DNA from: an uncultured Eubacteriales bacterium
Lineage (GTDB): Bacteria; Bacillota; Clostridia; UBA1381; UBA9506
Length of the DNA stretch: 6,772 nt
Direction: 5' to 3'
Assembly: GCA_900545185.1 (NCBI GenBank)
Contig: UQYH01000118.1
Span: forward strand, 1-6,772
Within the stretch, counting starts at the first letter, position 1, and every line of letters begins with the position of its first letter. This document shows, one piece after another, positions 1 through 5,622 of the stretch. The notes under the pieces were generated by a model that did not search any database, was not told the origin of the DNA, and saw only the letters and a list, made by a program, of their open reading frames with translations. Position numbers and translations under genes: made by a program.

Positions 1-14
1 CTTGCGAGGACGAC

Positions 15-37
15 AAGCCGGAAGGGCTTTAATTTTT
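15..37 (+). terminator. Weak terminator-like hairpin with T-rich tail
   Basis: A 5-bp stem (AAGCC at 15-19 with GGCTT at 25-29, loop GGAAG) is followed by an interrupted T tract, TTTAATTTTT at 28-37. The geometry resembles a rho-independent terminator for a plus-strand transcript entering from the left, but the stem is short. CTTG at 1-4 can compete for CAAG at 14-17, so this could equally be part of a longer structured RNA cut by the window edge. Confidence 0.25.
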
Positions 38-45
38 CAAATGAA

Positions 46-75
46 AGGCATATGGGGTTCGATTCCCTAATGCCT
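46..75. other. Stem-loop capped by a tRNA T-loop-like heptamer
   Basis: AGGCAT at 46-51 pairs with ATGCCT at 70-75. After a one-base bulge, TGGGG at 53-57 pairs with CCCTA at 65-69 (one G-T pair), closing the 7-base loop TTCGATT at 58-64. The 5-bp stem and TTCGATT loop have the form of a tRNA or tmRNA T-arm. There is no following CCA and no D- or anticodon arm, and the flanks pair with each other, so this is not a normal tRNA. It could be a piece of a structured non-coding RNA reading rightwards. Read on the minus strand, it could be a poor terminator for the HAD gene, since the hairpin is followed by TTTCATTT. Confidence 0.4.
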
Positions 76-105
76 AACTTTGCAGAATCAACGCTTAAAA
101 ACTCT

Positions 106-795
106 TTACATTTTTTCCAATATCGTCGGCAGCTCCGTCAAGCTGTGTATAACGGCGTCGGGAGTGTTATCGCTGTCGGGCTGCTCCTGCGGATTGTGGC
201 AGAGCCAAACCGTTTGCAGGCCTGCGTTTTTGCCGCCGCGGATGTCAGAGGTTAAGCTATCCCCCACCATAACGGCGGTTTGTCGGTTAAATTCGGGTAT
301 CTTTGCAAAGCAGCGTGCAAAAAACGCCGCCTCCGGCTTGTTGGCGCCAATCTCCTCCGAGATGAAAACACCCGAAAGAAACTGCCCGATGCCCGATCGC
401 TTAATGCGGCTGTGCTGAATGTGCGCACTGCCGTTTGTAGCGGCATACAGCGCATAATGCCGTGATAAGTCTGCCAAAACATCGGCCGCGCCGTCGGCCA
501 AAAAGCAGCTTTCGGCAAGGCGAGCATCGTAGTGTGCCGTCATAGCTTCAGGCGAAAAGGACAGCCCGAACCGTTCGGCCAAAATGGCAAATCGGCGCAC
601 CGAAAGCGCATCGCGCGTAATTTTACCCTGCTCCAGCAGCTTCCATTGCGCTAAATTAATGGCGCTGTAGGCCGAAAGAACAGCATCTTCGGGCGGTATG
701 CCAAAATCGCGCAGCGATGCGGCCAGTGCTTCACGCTCACAGCGCAAAAAGTCGAAAATTGTATCATCCAAATCCATTAAAACCGTTTGTATCAA
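106..795 (-). CDS. YjjG/YfnB-type HAD hydrolase (nucleotide phosphatase)
   Basis: A 229-residue soluble HAD-superfamily phosphatase. All four motifs are visible: motif I DLDDT with D8 (nucleophile) and D10; motif II T120 in ATNGS; K153 in NKPE; and motif IV GDS at 178-180 with D184. A helical cap lies at about residues 16-95. The segments around LEQGKITRDAL (54-64), TNGSAHIQHSR (120-130) and FISEEIGANKPE (144-155) match the YjjG/YfnB subfamily, whose known members dephosphorylate (non-canonical) pyrimidine nucleotides with Mg2+ in the cytoplasm; that substrate is inferred here. The start is TTG at 795. It gives the hydrophobic strand before DLDD that the family needs and has GAGGT six bases upstream, whereas the first ATG (777-775) would leave only one residue before the motif I Asp. 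The gene begins four bases after the permease stop, so it is the last gene of the metal-transport operon. Confidence 0.88.
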   Translation of the reverse strand: MIQTVLMDLDDTIFDFLRCEREALAASLRDFGIPPEDAVLSAYSAINLAQWKLLEQGKITRDALSVRRFAILAERFGLSFSPEAMTAHYDARLAESCFLADGAADVLADLSRHYALYAATNGSAHIQHSRIKRSGIGQFLSGVFISEEIGANKPEAAFFARCFAKIPEFNRQTAVMVGDSLTSDIRGGKNAGLQTVWLCHNPQEQPDSDNTPDAVIHSLTELPTILEKM

Positions 796-799
796 AAGA

Positions 800-1621
800 C
801 TACCTCACTTTTACTACCTTCTCTGCCAGTGTAAACAGAATAAAAACCATCAGACTGACGGCCACAACAGCTGCGCCTGCCGGTACGGAGAAGAAAAACG
901 ACAGCAAAATACCGCACGAAAAGCACACCATACTGCTGACAGCCGCACAGCAAACCACACCGCGAAAGCTTTTAAACAGACGCATGGCGGTAAGCGCCGG
1001 AAAAATAATCAGACCGCTCATCAGCATGGCGCCCATCATCCGCATACCCACAACCACCGTCAGCGCGGTTAAAACGGCAATCAGCATATTATAAAGCCGT
1101 ACCGAAAGACCCGTAGCGCGGGCAAAGCTTTCGTCAAACGTAACGGCAAAAATATTGTGATAAAAAAGCACAAACAGCACCAAAACGGCCAGCGAAAGGC
1201 ACACACTCAGCACCACATCGCCGCGGCTCATGGCCAATACACTGCCAAACATATAGTTATGCACATCGGCATTCATACCCCCGGCCAAAGAGGTGACAAT
1301 CACACCAAAGGCCAAGGCCGAGCAAGAGACCAGCGCAATGGCCGCATCCCCCTTCAGCTTACCGCGCTCCGAAAGGCGCAGCAACCAAAAGGCCGCCAGC
1401 ACCACAACGGGTACCGAGACCGCAAGCGGCGCCATGTTAAGCGCCATGGCGACCGAAAGCGCACCAAAGCCCACGTGCGAAAGGCCATCGCCAATCATGG
1501 AATACCGCTTAAGCACAAGGCAAACGCCCAAAAGCGCCGCACAGAGCGAAACCAAAAGCCCTACGGCCAGCGCACGAACCATAAACGCATACGAAAAGAC
1601 CGATGCCAAGCTAGCCATCAT
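800..1621 (-). CDS. znuB: Zinc/manganese-type ABC transporter permease (ABC-3 family)
   Basis: A 273-residue polytopic membrane protein of the ABC-3 family (ZnuB/AdcB/MntB type), which forms the channel of a divalent-metal importer. Hydrophobic segments run almost throughout. Family landmarks are the motif MIGDGLSHVGFG (about residues 42-53), the cytoplasmic FDESFARATGLSV segment (about 162-174), which corresponds to the coupling region, and GMRMMGAMLMSGLIIFPA (about 189-206). The length is normal. The frame remains open upstream to 1696, but the start is placed at ATG 1621 because AGGAGGT lies seven bases before it and the extra 25 residues are polar and unlike the family; ATG 1618 is a close alternative. 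The gene overlaps the ATPase end by 11 bases, as expected for a coupled subunit pair. The symbol assumes zinc as substrate, based on the neighbouring His-rich lipoprotein; manganese or a broader specificity cannot be excluded. Confidence 0.92.
   Translation of the reverse strand: MMASLASVFSYAFMVRALAVGLLVSLCAALLGVCLVLKRYSMIGDGLSHVGFGALSVAMALNMAPLAVSVPVVVLAAFWLLRLSERGKLKGDAAIALVSCSALAFGVIVTSLAGGMNADVHNYMFGSVLAMSRGDVVLSVCLSLAVLVLFVLFYHNIFAVTFDESFARATGLSVRLYNMLIAVLTALTVVVGMRMMGAMLMSGLIIFPALTAMRLFKSFRGVVCCAAVSSMVCFSCGILLSFFFSVPAGAAVVAVSLMVFILFTLAEKVVKVR
802..806 (-). promoter_or_regulatory. Ribosome binding site for the TTG-started HAD gene
   Basis: GAGGT on the minus strand, six bases before TTG at 795. 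It overlaps the permease stop codon (TAG at 802-800), which points to translational coupling and supports the non-ATG start. Confidence 0.6.
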
Positions 1622-2321
1622 GCCGCACACCTCCTGCCAAACGGGCATATGCCTCTGTTTTGATGTAATCCGCTGTCGTGCCGAAAAACAGCACATGCGT
1701 TGCCATGTGTAAAATTTTTGTGCCGTATGTCACGGCGTTTTGAATATCGTGCGAGACCATAATCACCGTAACGCCGTGTTTTTGATTTAAATCGCGAATC
1801 ACAGCGTATAACTCGGCCGTGGCCGCCGGGTCAAGACCCGTGGCAGGCTCGTCCAAAAGCAGCAGCTTTTCGGTTGCACACAGGGCACGCGCCAGCAAAA
1901 CACGCTGCTGCTGACCGCCCGAAAGCGCACGATAGGATCGTTTTTTTAAGTCCAAAATGCCTAAAAGCACCATCATGTCTTCGGCGCGGGCATGCTCTTT
2001 TTTGTTATAAAACGGCCGCAGACCGCGCCGCGCACTGCACCCGGAAAGCACAACCTCATAAACCGATGCCGGAAAGTCGCGCTGCACCTGTGTTTGCTGG
2101 GGCAGATAGCCGATTTCGTTCCGACGCAGTCCGGAAAGCACAACACGTCCGTGGCTGGGCGGCAAAAGCCCCAAAATGCCCTTCATCAGTGTACTTTTAC
2201 CCGATCCGTTTTCGCCCACAACGCACAGATAATCGCCTTCCTCCACCGTAAAGTCCACATGGCACACGGCATTGATGTTATCATAATGCATGCACACATC
2301 TTCACAATGTAACAGGCTCAT
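1611..2321 (-). CDS. znuC: Zinc-type ABC transporter ATP-binding protein
   Basis: A 236-residue cytoplasmic ATPase that powers the metal importer. Numbered from ATG 2321: Walker A GENGSGKST at about 36-44, Q-loop YLPQQ at about 72-76, signature LSGGQQQR at 133-140, Walker B LLLLDEP with D157 and E158, and H-loop H191 in VSHD. All catalytic elements are intact and the length is normal for the ZnuC/AdcC/MntA group. The start is chosen at ATG 2321 because it overlaps the lipoprotein stop as ATGA and has AGGAGGG upstream. ATG 2327 is in frame, adds two residues (MP) and sits only about four bases from that ribosome binding site. Its 3' end overlaps the permease gene. Metal specificity lies in the binding protein, not here, so the zinc assignment comes from context. 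Confidence 0.93.
   Translation of the reverse strand: MSLLHCEDVCMHYDNINAVCHVDFTVEEGDYLCVVGENGSGKSTLMKGILGLLPPSHGRVVLSGLRRNEIGYLPQQTQVQRDFPASVYEVVLSGCSARRGLRPFYNKKEHARAEDMMVLLGILDLKKRSYRALSGGQQQRVLLARALCATEKLLLLDEPATGLDPAATAELYAVIRDLNQKHGVTVIMVSHDIQNAVTYGTKILHMATHVLFFGTTADYIKTEAYARLAGGVRHDG
1629..1635 (-). promoter_or_regulatory. Ribosome binding site of the permease gene
   Basis: A perfect AGGAGGT inside the end of the ATPase gene, seven bases before ATG 1621. It selects this start over the longer open frame that begins at 1696. Confidence 0.75.
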
Positions 2322-3325
2322 CGGCATAATCCCTCCTTCACATGCTCGGCGTTTTGCCGCATCAGGGAAAGATACGTTGCGCCGCCTTGCAATTCATCCT
2401 TTGAAATATTATGGCACGAATGTAACAAAAGCGGCTTGGCGCCTGTTTCGTCACAAATTAACTGTGCAATTTTGGGGTTTGAAAGTTCTTCATAATAAAC
2501 GACAGGGATTTTCTCACCGCGCACCTCGTCAATCAGCCGTGCCACATCGGCCGCGGCCGGCTCTGTTTCAGAAGAGCACGAATCGTACGCGCTGTCATAT
2601 GCCAAGCCGTAATCGGCTACAAAATAACCAAAGGCAAAGCGGCCGCCGAAAATCAGCTTATGCCGCACGGCATTTTGCGTGATGGCCGTAAACTCCGCAT
2701 CCAGCGCCGCCAGTTCGCCGCGCAAGTCCGCACCGTGTGCCCGATAGACTGCACTGTTTTGCGGATCGATTTCGCACAGTGTATCCTCTAAGTGCTGCGC
2801 CATTTGCAGGGCGCGGCGCGGACTGGTAAAAATGTGCGGATCCACATCATGCACATGCGTATTGTGCGCATGCCGATCGCCGCCGTCCTCGTGCACATGC
2901 TCGCCTTCATGTGCATCTTCTTCGTGTTCATGTTCTTCGTGCTCGTCCGCTTCCTTTTGCAGAGCGATGCCCTCGGAAATATTCAAAATCACGGGGTCGC
3001 CCTCTAGGCCGGAAAGGATAGAAGCCGCCCAACCCTCCATCGCTTCTCCCGTGTAGATAAACAGGTCGGCCTTGTTAATGCGTATCACATCCGCCGGGCT
3101 TGGCTCGTACGAATGGCTTTCCGCTCCCGGCGGCAAAAGCAGCGTAACATCGGCCAAATCCCCGGCGATGGTGCGCGCAAAATCATATTGCGGAAACAGC
3201 GTTGCCACAATTTGCAGCTTGCCGCTGTCTGCTTCCTCCTCTGTCGGCGGCACGGCGGCACAGGCAGAGAGCAGGCAAACGGTCAGCAGCAAAGACAAAA
3301 TCGCCGCCGTTTTTCGTTTCATCAT
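2318..3325 (-). CDS. znuA: Metal-binding lipoprotein of the zinc-type ABC importer
   Basis: A 335-residue extracellular metal-capture lipoprotein of the cluster A-I (ZnuA/AdcA/TroA) family. A Lys/Arg N-terminus and hydrophobic stretch end in the lipobox LSAC, so C22 is the predicted lipidated residue. Known metal-site positions are H71 in ESHSYEP and H164 in DPHIF. Between them, residues 129-159 hold ten histidines among acidic residues, the zinc-scavenging loop typical of zinc rather than manganese binders. The usual third His, in HxAFGYF, is replaced by R229 (GGRFAFGYF). Cys250 and the motif HSCHN (302-306) are present and may supply other ligands. From memory, clostridial homologues share the Arg and HSCHN, so this looks like a subfamily, not decay. 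Start ATG 3325 has AGGAGG six bases upstream; the longer frame to 3376 would put a polar stretch before the signal. The symbol is by family; the metal is inferred. Confidence 0.9.
   Translation of the reverse strand: MMKRKTAAILSLLLTVCLLSACAAVPPTEEEADSGKLQIVATLFPQYDFARTIAGDLADVTLLLPPGAESHSYEPSPADVIRINKADLFIYTGEAMEGWAASILSGLEGDPVILNISEGIALQKEADEHEEHEHEEDAHEGEHVHEDGGDRHAHNTHVHDVDPHIFTSPRRALQMAQHLEDTLCEIDPQNSAVYRAHGADLRGELAALDAEFTAITQNAVRHKLIFGGRFAFGYFVADYGLAYDSAYDSCSSETEPAAADVARLIDEVRGEKIPVVYYEELSNPKIAQLICDETGAKPLLLHSCHNISKDELQGGATYLSLMRQNAEHVKEGLCR
2331..2337 (-). promoter_or_regulatory. Ribosome binding site of the ATPase gene
   Basis: AGGAGGG inside the end of the lipoprotein gene. It is about 9-10 bases from ATG 2321 and about 3-4 bases from ATG 2327. 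The spacing and the ATGA stop/start overlap favour 2321. Confidence 0.6.
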
Positions 3326-3331
3326 ACATTG

Positions 3332-3337
3332 CCTCCT
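3332..3337 (-). promoter_or_regulatory. Ribosome binding site of the lipoprotein gene
   Basis: AGGAGG lies six bases before ATG 3325 and nine before the adjacent in-frame ATG 3322. It rules out the longer frame starting at 3376, which has no comparable site at its start. Confidence 0.7.
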
Positions 3338-3340
3338 GCA

Positions 3341-3367
3341 TTTGTAAACAATCTTTTTTGTTGCAAA
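3341..3367. promoter_or_regulatory. Imperfect dyad upstream of the metal transporter operon
   Basis: TTTGTAAACAA at 3341-3351 is mirrored by TTGTTGCAAA at 3358-3367, whose complement is TTTGCAACAA. Arms match at nine positions with one substitution and one extra base, around a 6-base spacer. It sits directly upstream of the lipoprotein ribosome binding site, where an operator or leader structure would act. It does not match the Bacillus Zur or streptococcal AdcR consensus that I know, so the regulator is unnamed. I could not place a convincing -35/-10 pair here. Confidence 0.3.
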
Positions 3368-3392
3368 AACTCTCAAACAGATATTTCGGCTT

Positions 3393-3417
3393 GAAGGGAC
3401 TTTTTTTACATCCCCTC
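3393..3417 (-). other. Hairpin between kinase and transporter genes
   Basis: On the minus-strand RNA, GAGGGGA (3417-3411) pairs with TCCCTTC (3399-3393), 7 bp including one G-U, around an 11-base A-rich loop. It lies a few bases after the kinase stop. No T tract follows, so it is not a standard terminator. It may weaken read-through or protect an mRNA end between the two-component genes and the transporter operon. Confidence 0.3.
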
Positions 3418-3421
3418 TTAA

Positions 3422-4861
3422 TCAATGCTCCTCTTTGGGTATAGGCTTCTCTGCCGGCTTTAAGGTAAAGTTAAAGCGCGTAAATTCATCCGGCTCGCTT
3501 TCGGCCCAAATGGTCTCACCGTGCTCCTTTATAATGCTTTTGGCAATATAAAGCCCCAGCCCGGTACCGTTTTTATCCAGACTGCGCGATTTATCCGTTT
3601 TGTAAAAACGGTCAAACACGTGTGCCAAATCCTCATGTGCAATGCCGATTCCGGAGTTTTGAATGGACACAAACACCTTGTTCCGATCGGTTTTGCCGGT
3701 GCGGATGTCAATAAAACCGCCCTCCTGCGTAAATTTAATGGCGTTATCCATTAAATTGGTTAAAACGCGCTGAATATGATCCTTGTCCGCCGTCACCCAC
3801 TGATCCTCGGTTTGAAAGCTGACGGACAGCTGAATGTTTTTCTCCGTAATCCGCTTTTCCAGCTTGATAACGGAAAGACGGATCATTTCGTTAATGTTAA
3901 AGTCGCGCAGCTCCAGCGTAAAGCTGCCCTGCTCCATTTTGGAAATATCCAAAAGCTCGTTCACCAGGCGCGATAAACGCTTGGTTTCGTCCAACACAAT
4001 GGTCAAATATTGGTTTTGCTTTTCGGGCGGAATGGTACCGTCCAAAATGCCCTGCACAAAACCGCCGATGGTTGTCATCGGCGTGCGCAAATCGTGCGAT
4101 ACGTTAGCCACAAAGCTGCGGCGCATGGTTTCCAGCTGTTCAATCGAATCGGCCATTTTGTTAAACGAATCACCCAGCTCGCCCAGCTCGGTGGTTTCGT
4201 TTAAATAAACGCGCTTTTCAAAGTGCCCGTCCGCAATGGCCTTGGCCGCATTGTTAAGCGTTTTTAACGGACGCGTAATCCGTGCCGACATGGTGTAAAT
4301 AATCACCAGCGTAACGGCCAAAACCAAGGAGACCGAAAACAGAAAAATCTGCAAAACGCCGGAGCGCAGCTGGTGGATTTCCGGCACGGGCATGCTGACA
4401 AAAACGCCGCCCAAAACCGTGTTGTTATCATATAAAATCGGGATCCCCACCGTCAGCGTGGAGGCACGGAAGGTGCCGCCCAGCGTACCGACATAGCGTA
4501 CGCGCTGCCCCTTCATGACCTCGCTGTAATATTCGGGACGAATGGTGACGGCACCCTCCGATGAAGTAGATGCAATTGTCTCTCCGTTTATAGCCAGCAC
4601 GGTAATATGCGTGTCCGAGGAAAGGCTCAGCGCATCCACATTCATCTGGTAATTATCCTTGGCATAATTTGGGTTGCGCCGCGCCAGCTTCACCGTAAAA
4701 TCGGCCAGGCTTTCGGCCACATAGGTCAGGTCATCCTCTTTTAAAGAGGTTAAGTAATCACCCAGCAGACCATACATCAGCATACCCATCACCAAAAAGC
4801 TGAATAAAATGGCCAGCATGGTATACATAAACATTTGAGAAAAAATACTTTTTTTAATCAT
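3422..4861 (-). CDS. HAMP sensor histidine kinase
   Basis: A 479-residue membrane sensor kinase that would phosphorylate the adjacent response regulator. In order: short cytoplasmic N-terminus, TM1 (about 11-33), extracellular region of about 135 residues resembling a PAS-like/Cache fold (its IPILYDNNTVLGGVFVSMP strand pair is typical), TM2 (about 169-191), HAMP (about 192-244), HisKA with H256 in NVSHDLRTPMT, and HATPase_c with N-box NLMDNAIKF (369-377) and G2 box GTGLGL (432-437). The G1 box reads NSGIGI, with Asn402 where Asp is usual; this variant occurs in clostridial kinases as I recall them. The C-terminus ends in a Pro/Lys/Glu tail. Start: ATG 4861 has TAAGGG six bases upstream, while ATG 4867, two codons earlier, abuts that site. 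The signal sensed is unknown; the external region is not rich in His or Cys, so direct zinc sensing is not evident. Confidence 0.93.
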   Translation of the reverse strand: MIKKSIFSQMFMYTMLAILFSFLVMGMLMYGLLGDYLTSLKEDDLTYVAESLADFTVKLARRNPNYAKDNYQMNVDALSLSSDTHITVLAINGETIASTSSEGAVTIRPEYYSEVMKGQRVRYVGTLGGTFRASTLTVGIPILYDNNTVLGGVFVSMPVPEIHQLRSGVLQIFLFSVSLVLAVTLVIIYTMSARITRPLKTLNNAAKAIADGHFEKRVYLNETTELGELGDSFNKMADSIEQLETMRRSFVANVSHDLRTPMTTIGGFVQGILDGTIPPEKQNQYLTIVLDETKRLSRLVNELLDISKMEQGSFTLELRDFNINEMIRLSVIKLEKRITEKNIQLSVSFQTEDQWVTADKDHIQRVLTNLMDNAIKFTQEGGFIDIRTGKTDRNKVFVSIQNSGIGIAHEDLAHVFDRFYKTDKSRSLDKNGTGLGLYIAKSIIKEHGETIWAESEPDEFTRFNFTLKPAEKPIPKEEH

Positions 4862-4867
4862 GCCCAT

Positions 4868-4873
4868 CCCTTA
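4868..4873 (-). promoter_or_regulatory. Ribosome binding site of the kinase gene
   Basis: TAAGGG sits between the regulator stop and the kinase start, six bases from ATG 4861. The in-frame ATG at 4867 follows it directly with no spacer, so 4861 is the better start. Confidence 0.5.
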
Positions 4874-4884
4874 TTTCACTTGTT

Positions 4885-5574
4885 TTACTTCACTTCAAAT
4901 TTATAGCCGACGCCCCAAACGGTTTTCAGCTGCCAGCTTTGTCCCTCGCCTGCCAAATCCAGCTTTTCACGCAGACGCTTTACGTGCACATCCACGGTAC
5001 GGGAATCGCCGAAATAGTCAAACCCCCAAACGGTTTCAAGCAGCTGCTCCCGCGTGAACACCTTGTTGGGGTTAGTGGCCAAAAAGTATAAAAGCTCCAG
5101 CTCTTTGGGGGGAATATCCACAGGGTTGCCGTTAATTTTCAGCTCGTAGTTCGAAAGATTAATAGCCAGATTGGGATATACAACCTCTTTTTCGGCATCG
5201 CCCTTGGGGTCATAACGGCGCAAAACGGCCTTAATGCGCGCCACAAGCTCCTTATTTTCAAAGGGCTTCACCATATAGTCATCGGCGCCCAGTTCCAGAC
5301 CCAGCACCTTATCAAAGGTTTCGCCCTTGGCGGTTAACATAATAATGGGTATATTGCTGATGCGGCGAATCTCGCGGCAAACCTGAAAGCCGTCCATCTT
5401 CGGCAGCATCACGTCCAGCAGCACAACCGAGGGTGTGCTCTCTTTAAACAGAGTGATGGCCGCCTGCCCGTCGTGCGCAAGCGTTACCGTAAAGCCTTCT
5501 TTTTCAAGATACAGGCGAATCAATTCGCAAATGTTCCGATCATCGTCTACTACCAAAACGCGTTGTGTGTTCAT
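4885..5574 (-). CDS. OmpR/PhoB-family response regulator
   Basis: A 229-residue cytoplasmic transcription factor, partner of the downstream kinase. The receiver domain (about 1-120) has acidic residues D10-D12, phospho-acceptor D54 in LLDVMLP, T81 in MLTAK and K103 in MVKPF. The DNA-binding winged helix (about 128-228) carries PPKELELLYFLATNPNKV, then REQLLETVWG and the recognition segment SRTVDVHVKRLREKL, ending in WGVGYKF. All key residues are intact and the length is standard. ATG 5574 has AGGAGG nine bases upstream. The kinase gene begins 23 bases after its stop, so the pair is co-transcribed. Sequence resemblance is to the PhoP/WalR/ResD group in general; I cannot assign a regulon. The transporter operon immediately downstream is one candidate target. 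Confidence 0.95.
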   Translation of the reverse strand: MNTQRVLVVDDDRNICELIRLYLEKEGFTVTLAHDGQAAITLFKESTPSVVLLDVMLPKMDGFQVCREIRRISNIPIIMLTAKGETFDKVLGLELGADDYMVKPFENKELVARIKAVLRRYDPKGDAEKEVVYPNLAINLSNYELKINGNPVDIPPKELELLYFLATNPNKVFTREQLLETVWGFDYFGDSRTVDVHVKRLREKLDLAGEGQSWQLKTVWGVGYKFEVK

Positions 5575-5583
5575 ATATATCTG

Positions 5584-5589
5584 CCTCCT
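5584..5589 (-). promoter_or_regulatory. Ribosome binding site of the response regulator gene
   Basis: AGGAGG lies nine bases before ATG 5574 in the 48-base gap after the methyltransferase gene. No clear promoter was seen in this gap, which leaves co-transcription with the methyltransferase possible. Confidence 0.65.
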
Positions 5590-5622
5590 GTCTGTATGTT
5601 CAAAATCAATTATTTCTCCGTT

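Noticed and set aside
47..74. A tRNA gene suggested by the TTCGATT loop
   Set aside because: Only a T-arm-like hairpin is present. There is no D-arm, anticodon arm or CCA end, and the bases flanking the arm pair with each other instead of with a distant acceptor strand.
1157..1663. 168-codon plus-strand open frame opposite the permease and ATPase
   Set aside because: It is an antisense shadow. Its product is a basic, His/Gln/Lys-rich low-complexity string with no domain, and the minus-strand genes there have clear families.
1622..1696. 25-residue N-terminal extension of the permease
   Set aside because: The extension lies inside the ATPase gene, is polar and unlike the family, and the strong AGGAGGT site selects ATG 1621.
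3326..3376. 17-residue N-terminal extension of the binding lipoprotein
   Set aside because: It would place a charged stretch ahead of the signal peptide, and the AGGAGG site lies inside it, directly before ATG 3325.
3351..3411. Sigma-70 type promoter for the transporter operon
   Set aside because: Several T-rich hexamers were tried but none gave an acceptable -35 and -10 pair at 16-18 base spacing, so no promoter is called.
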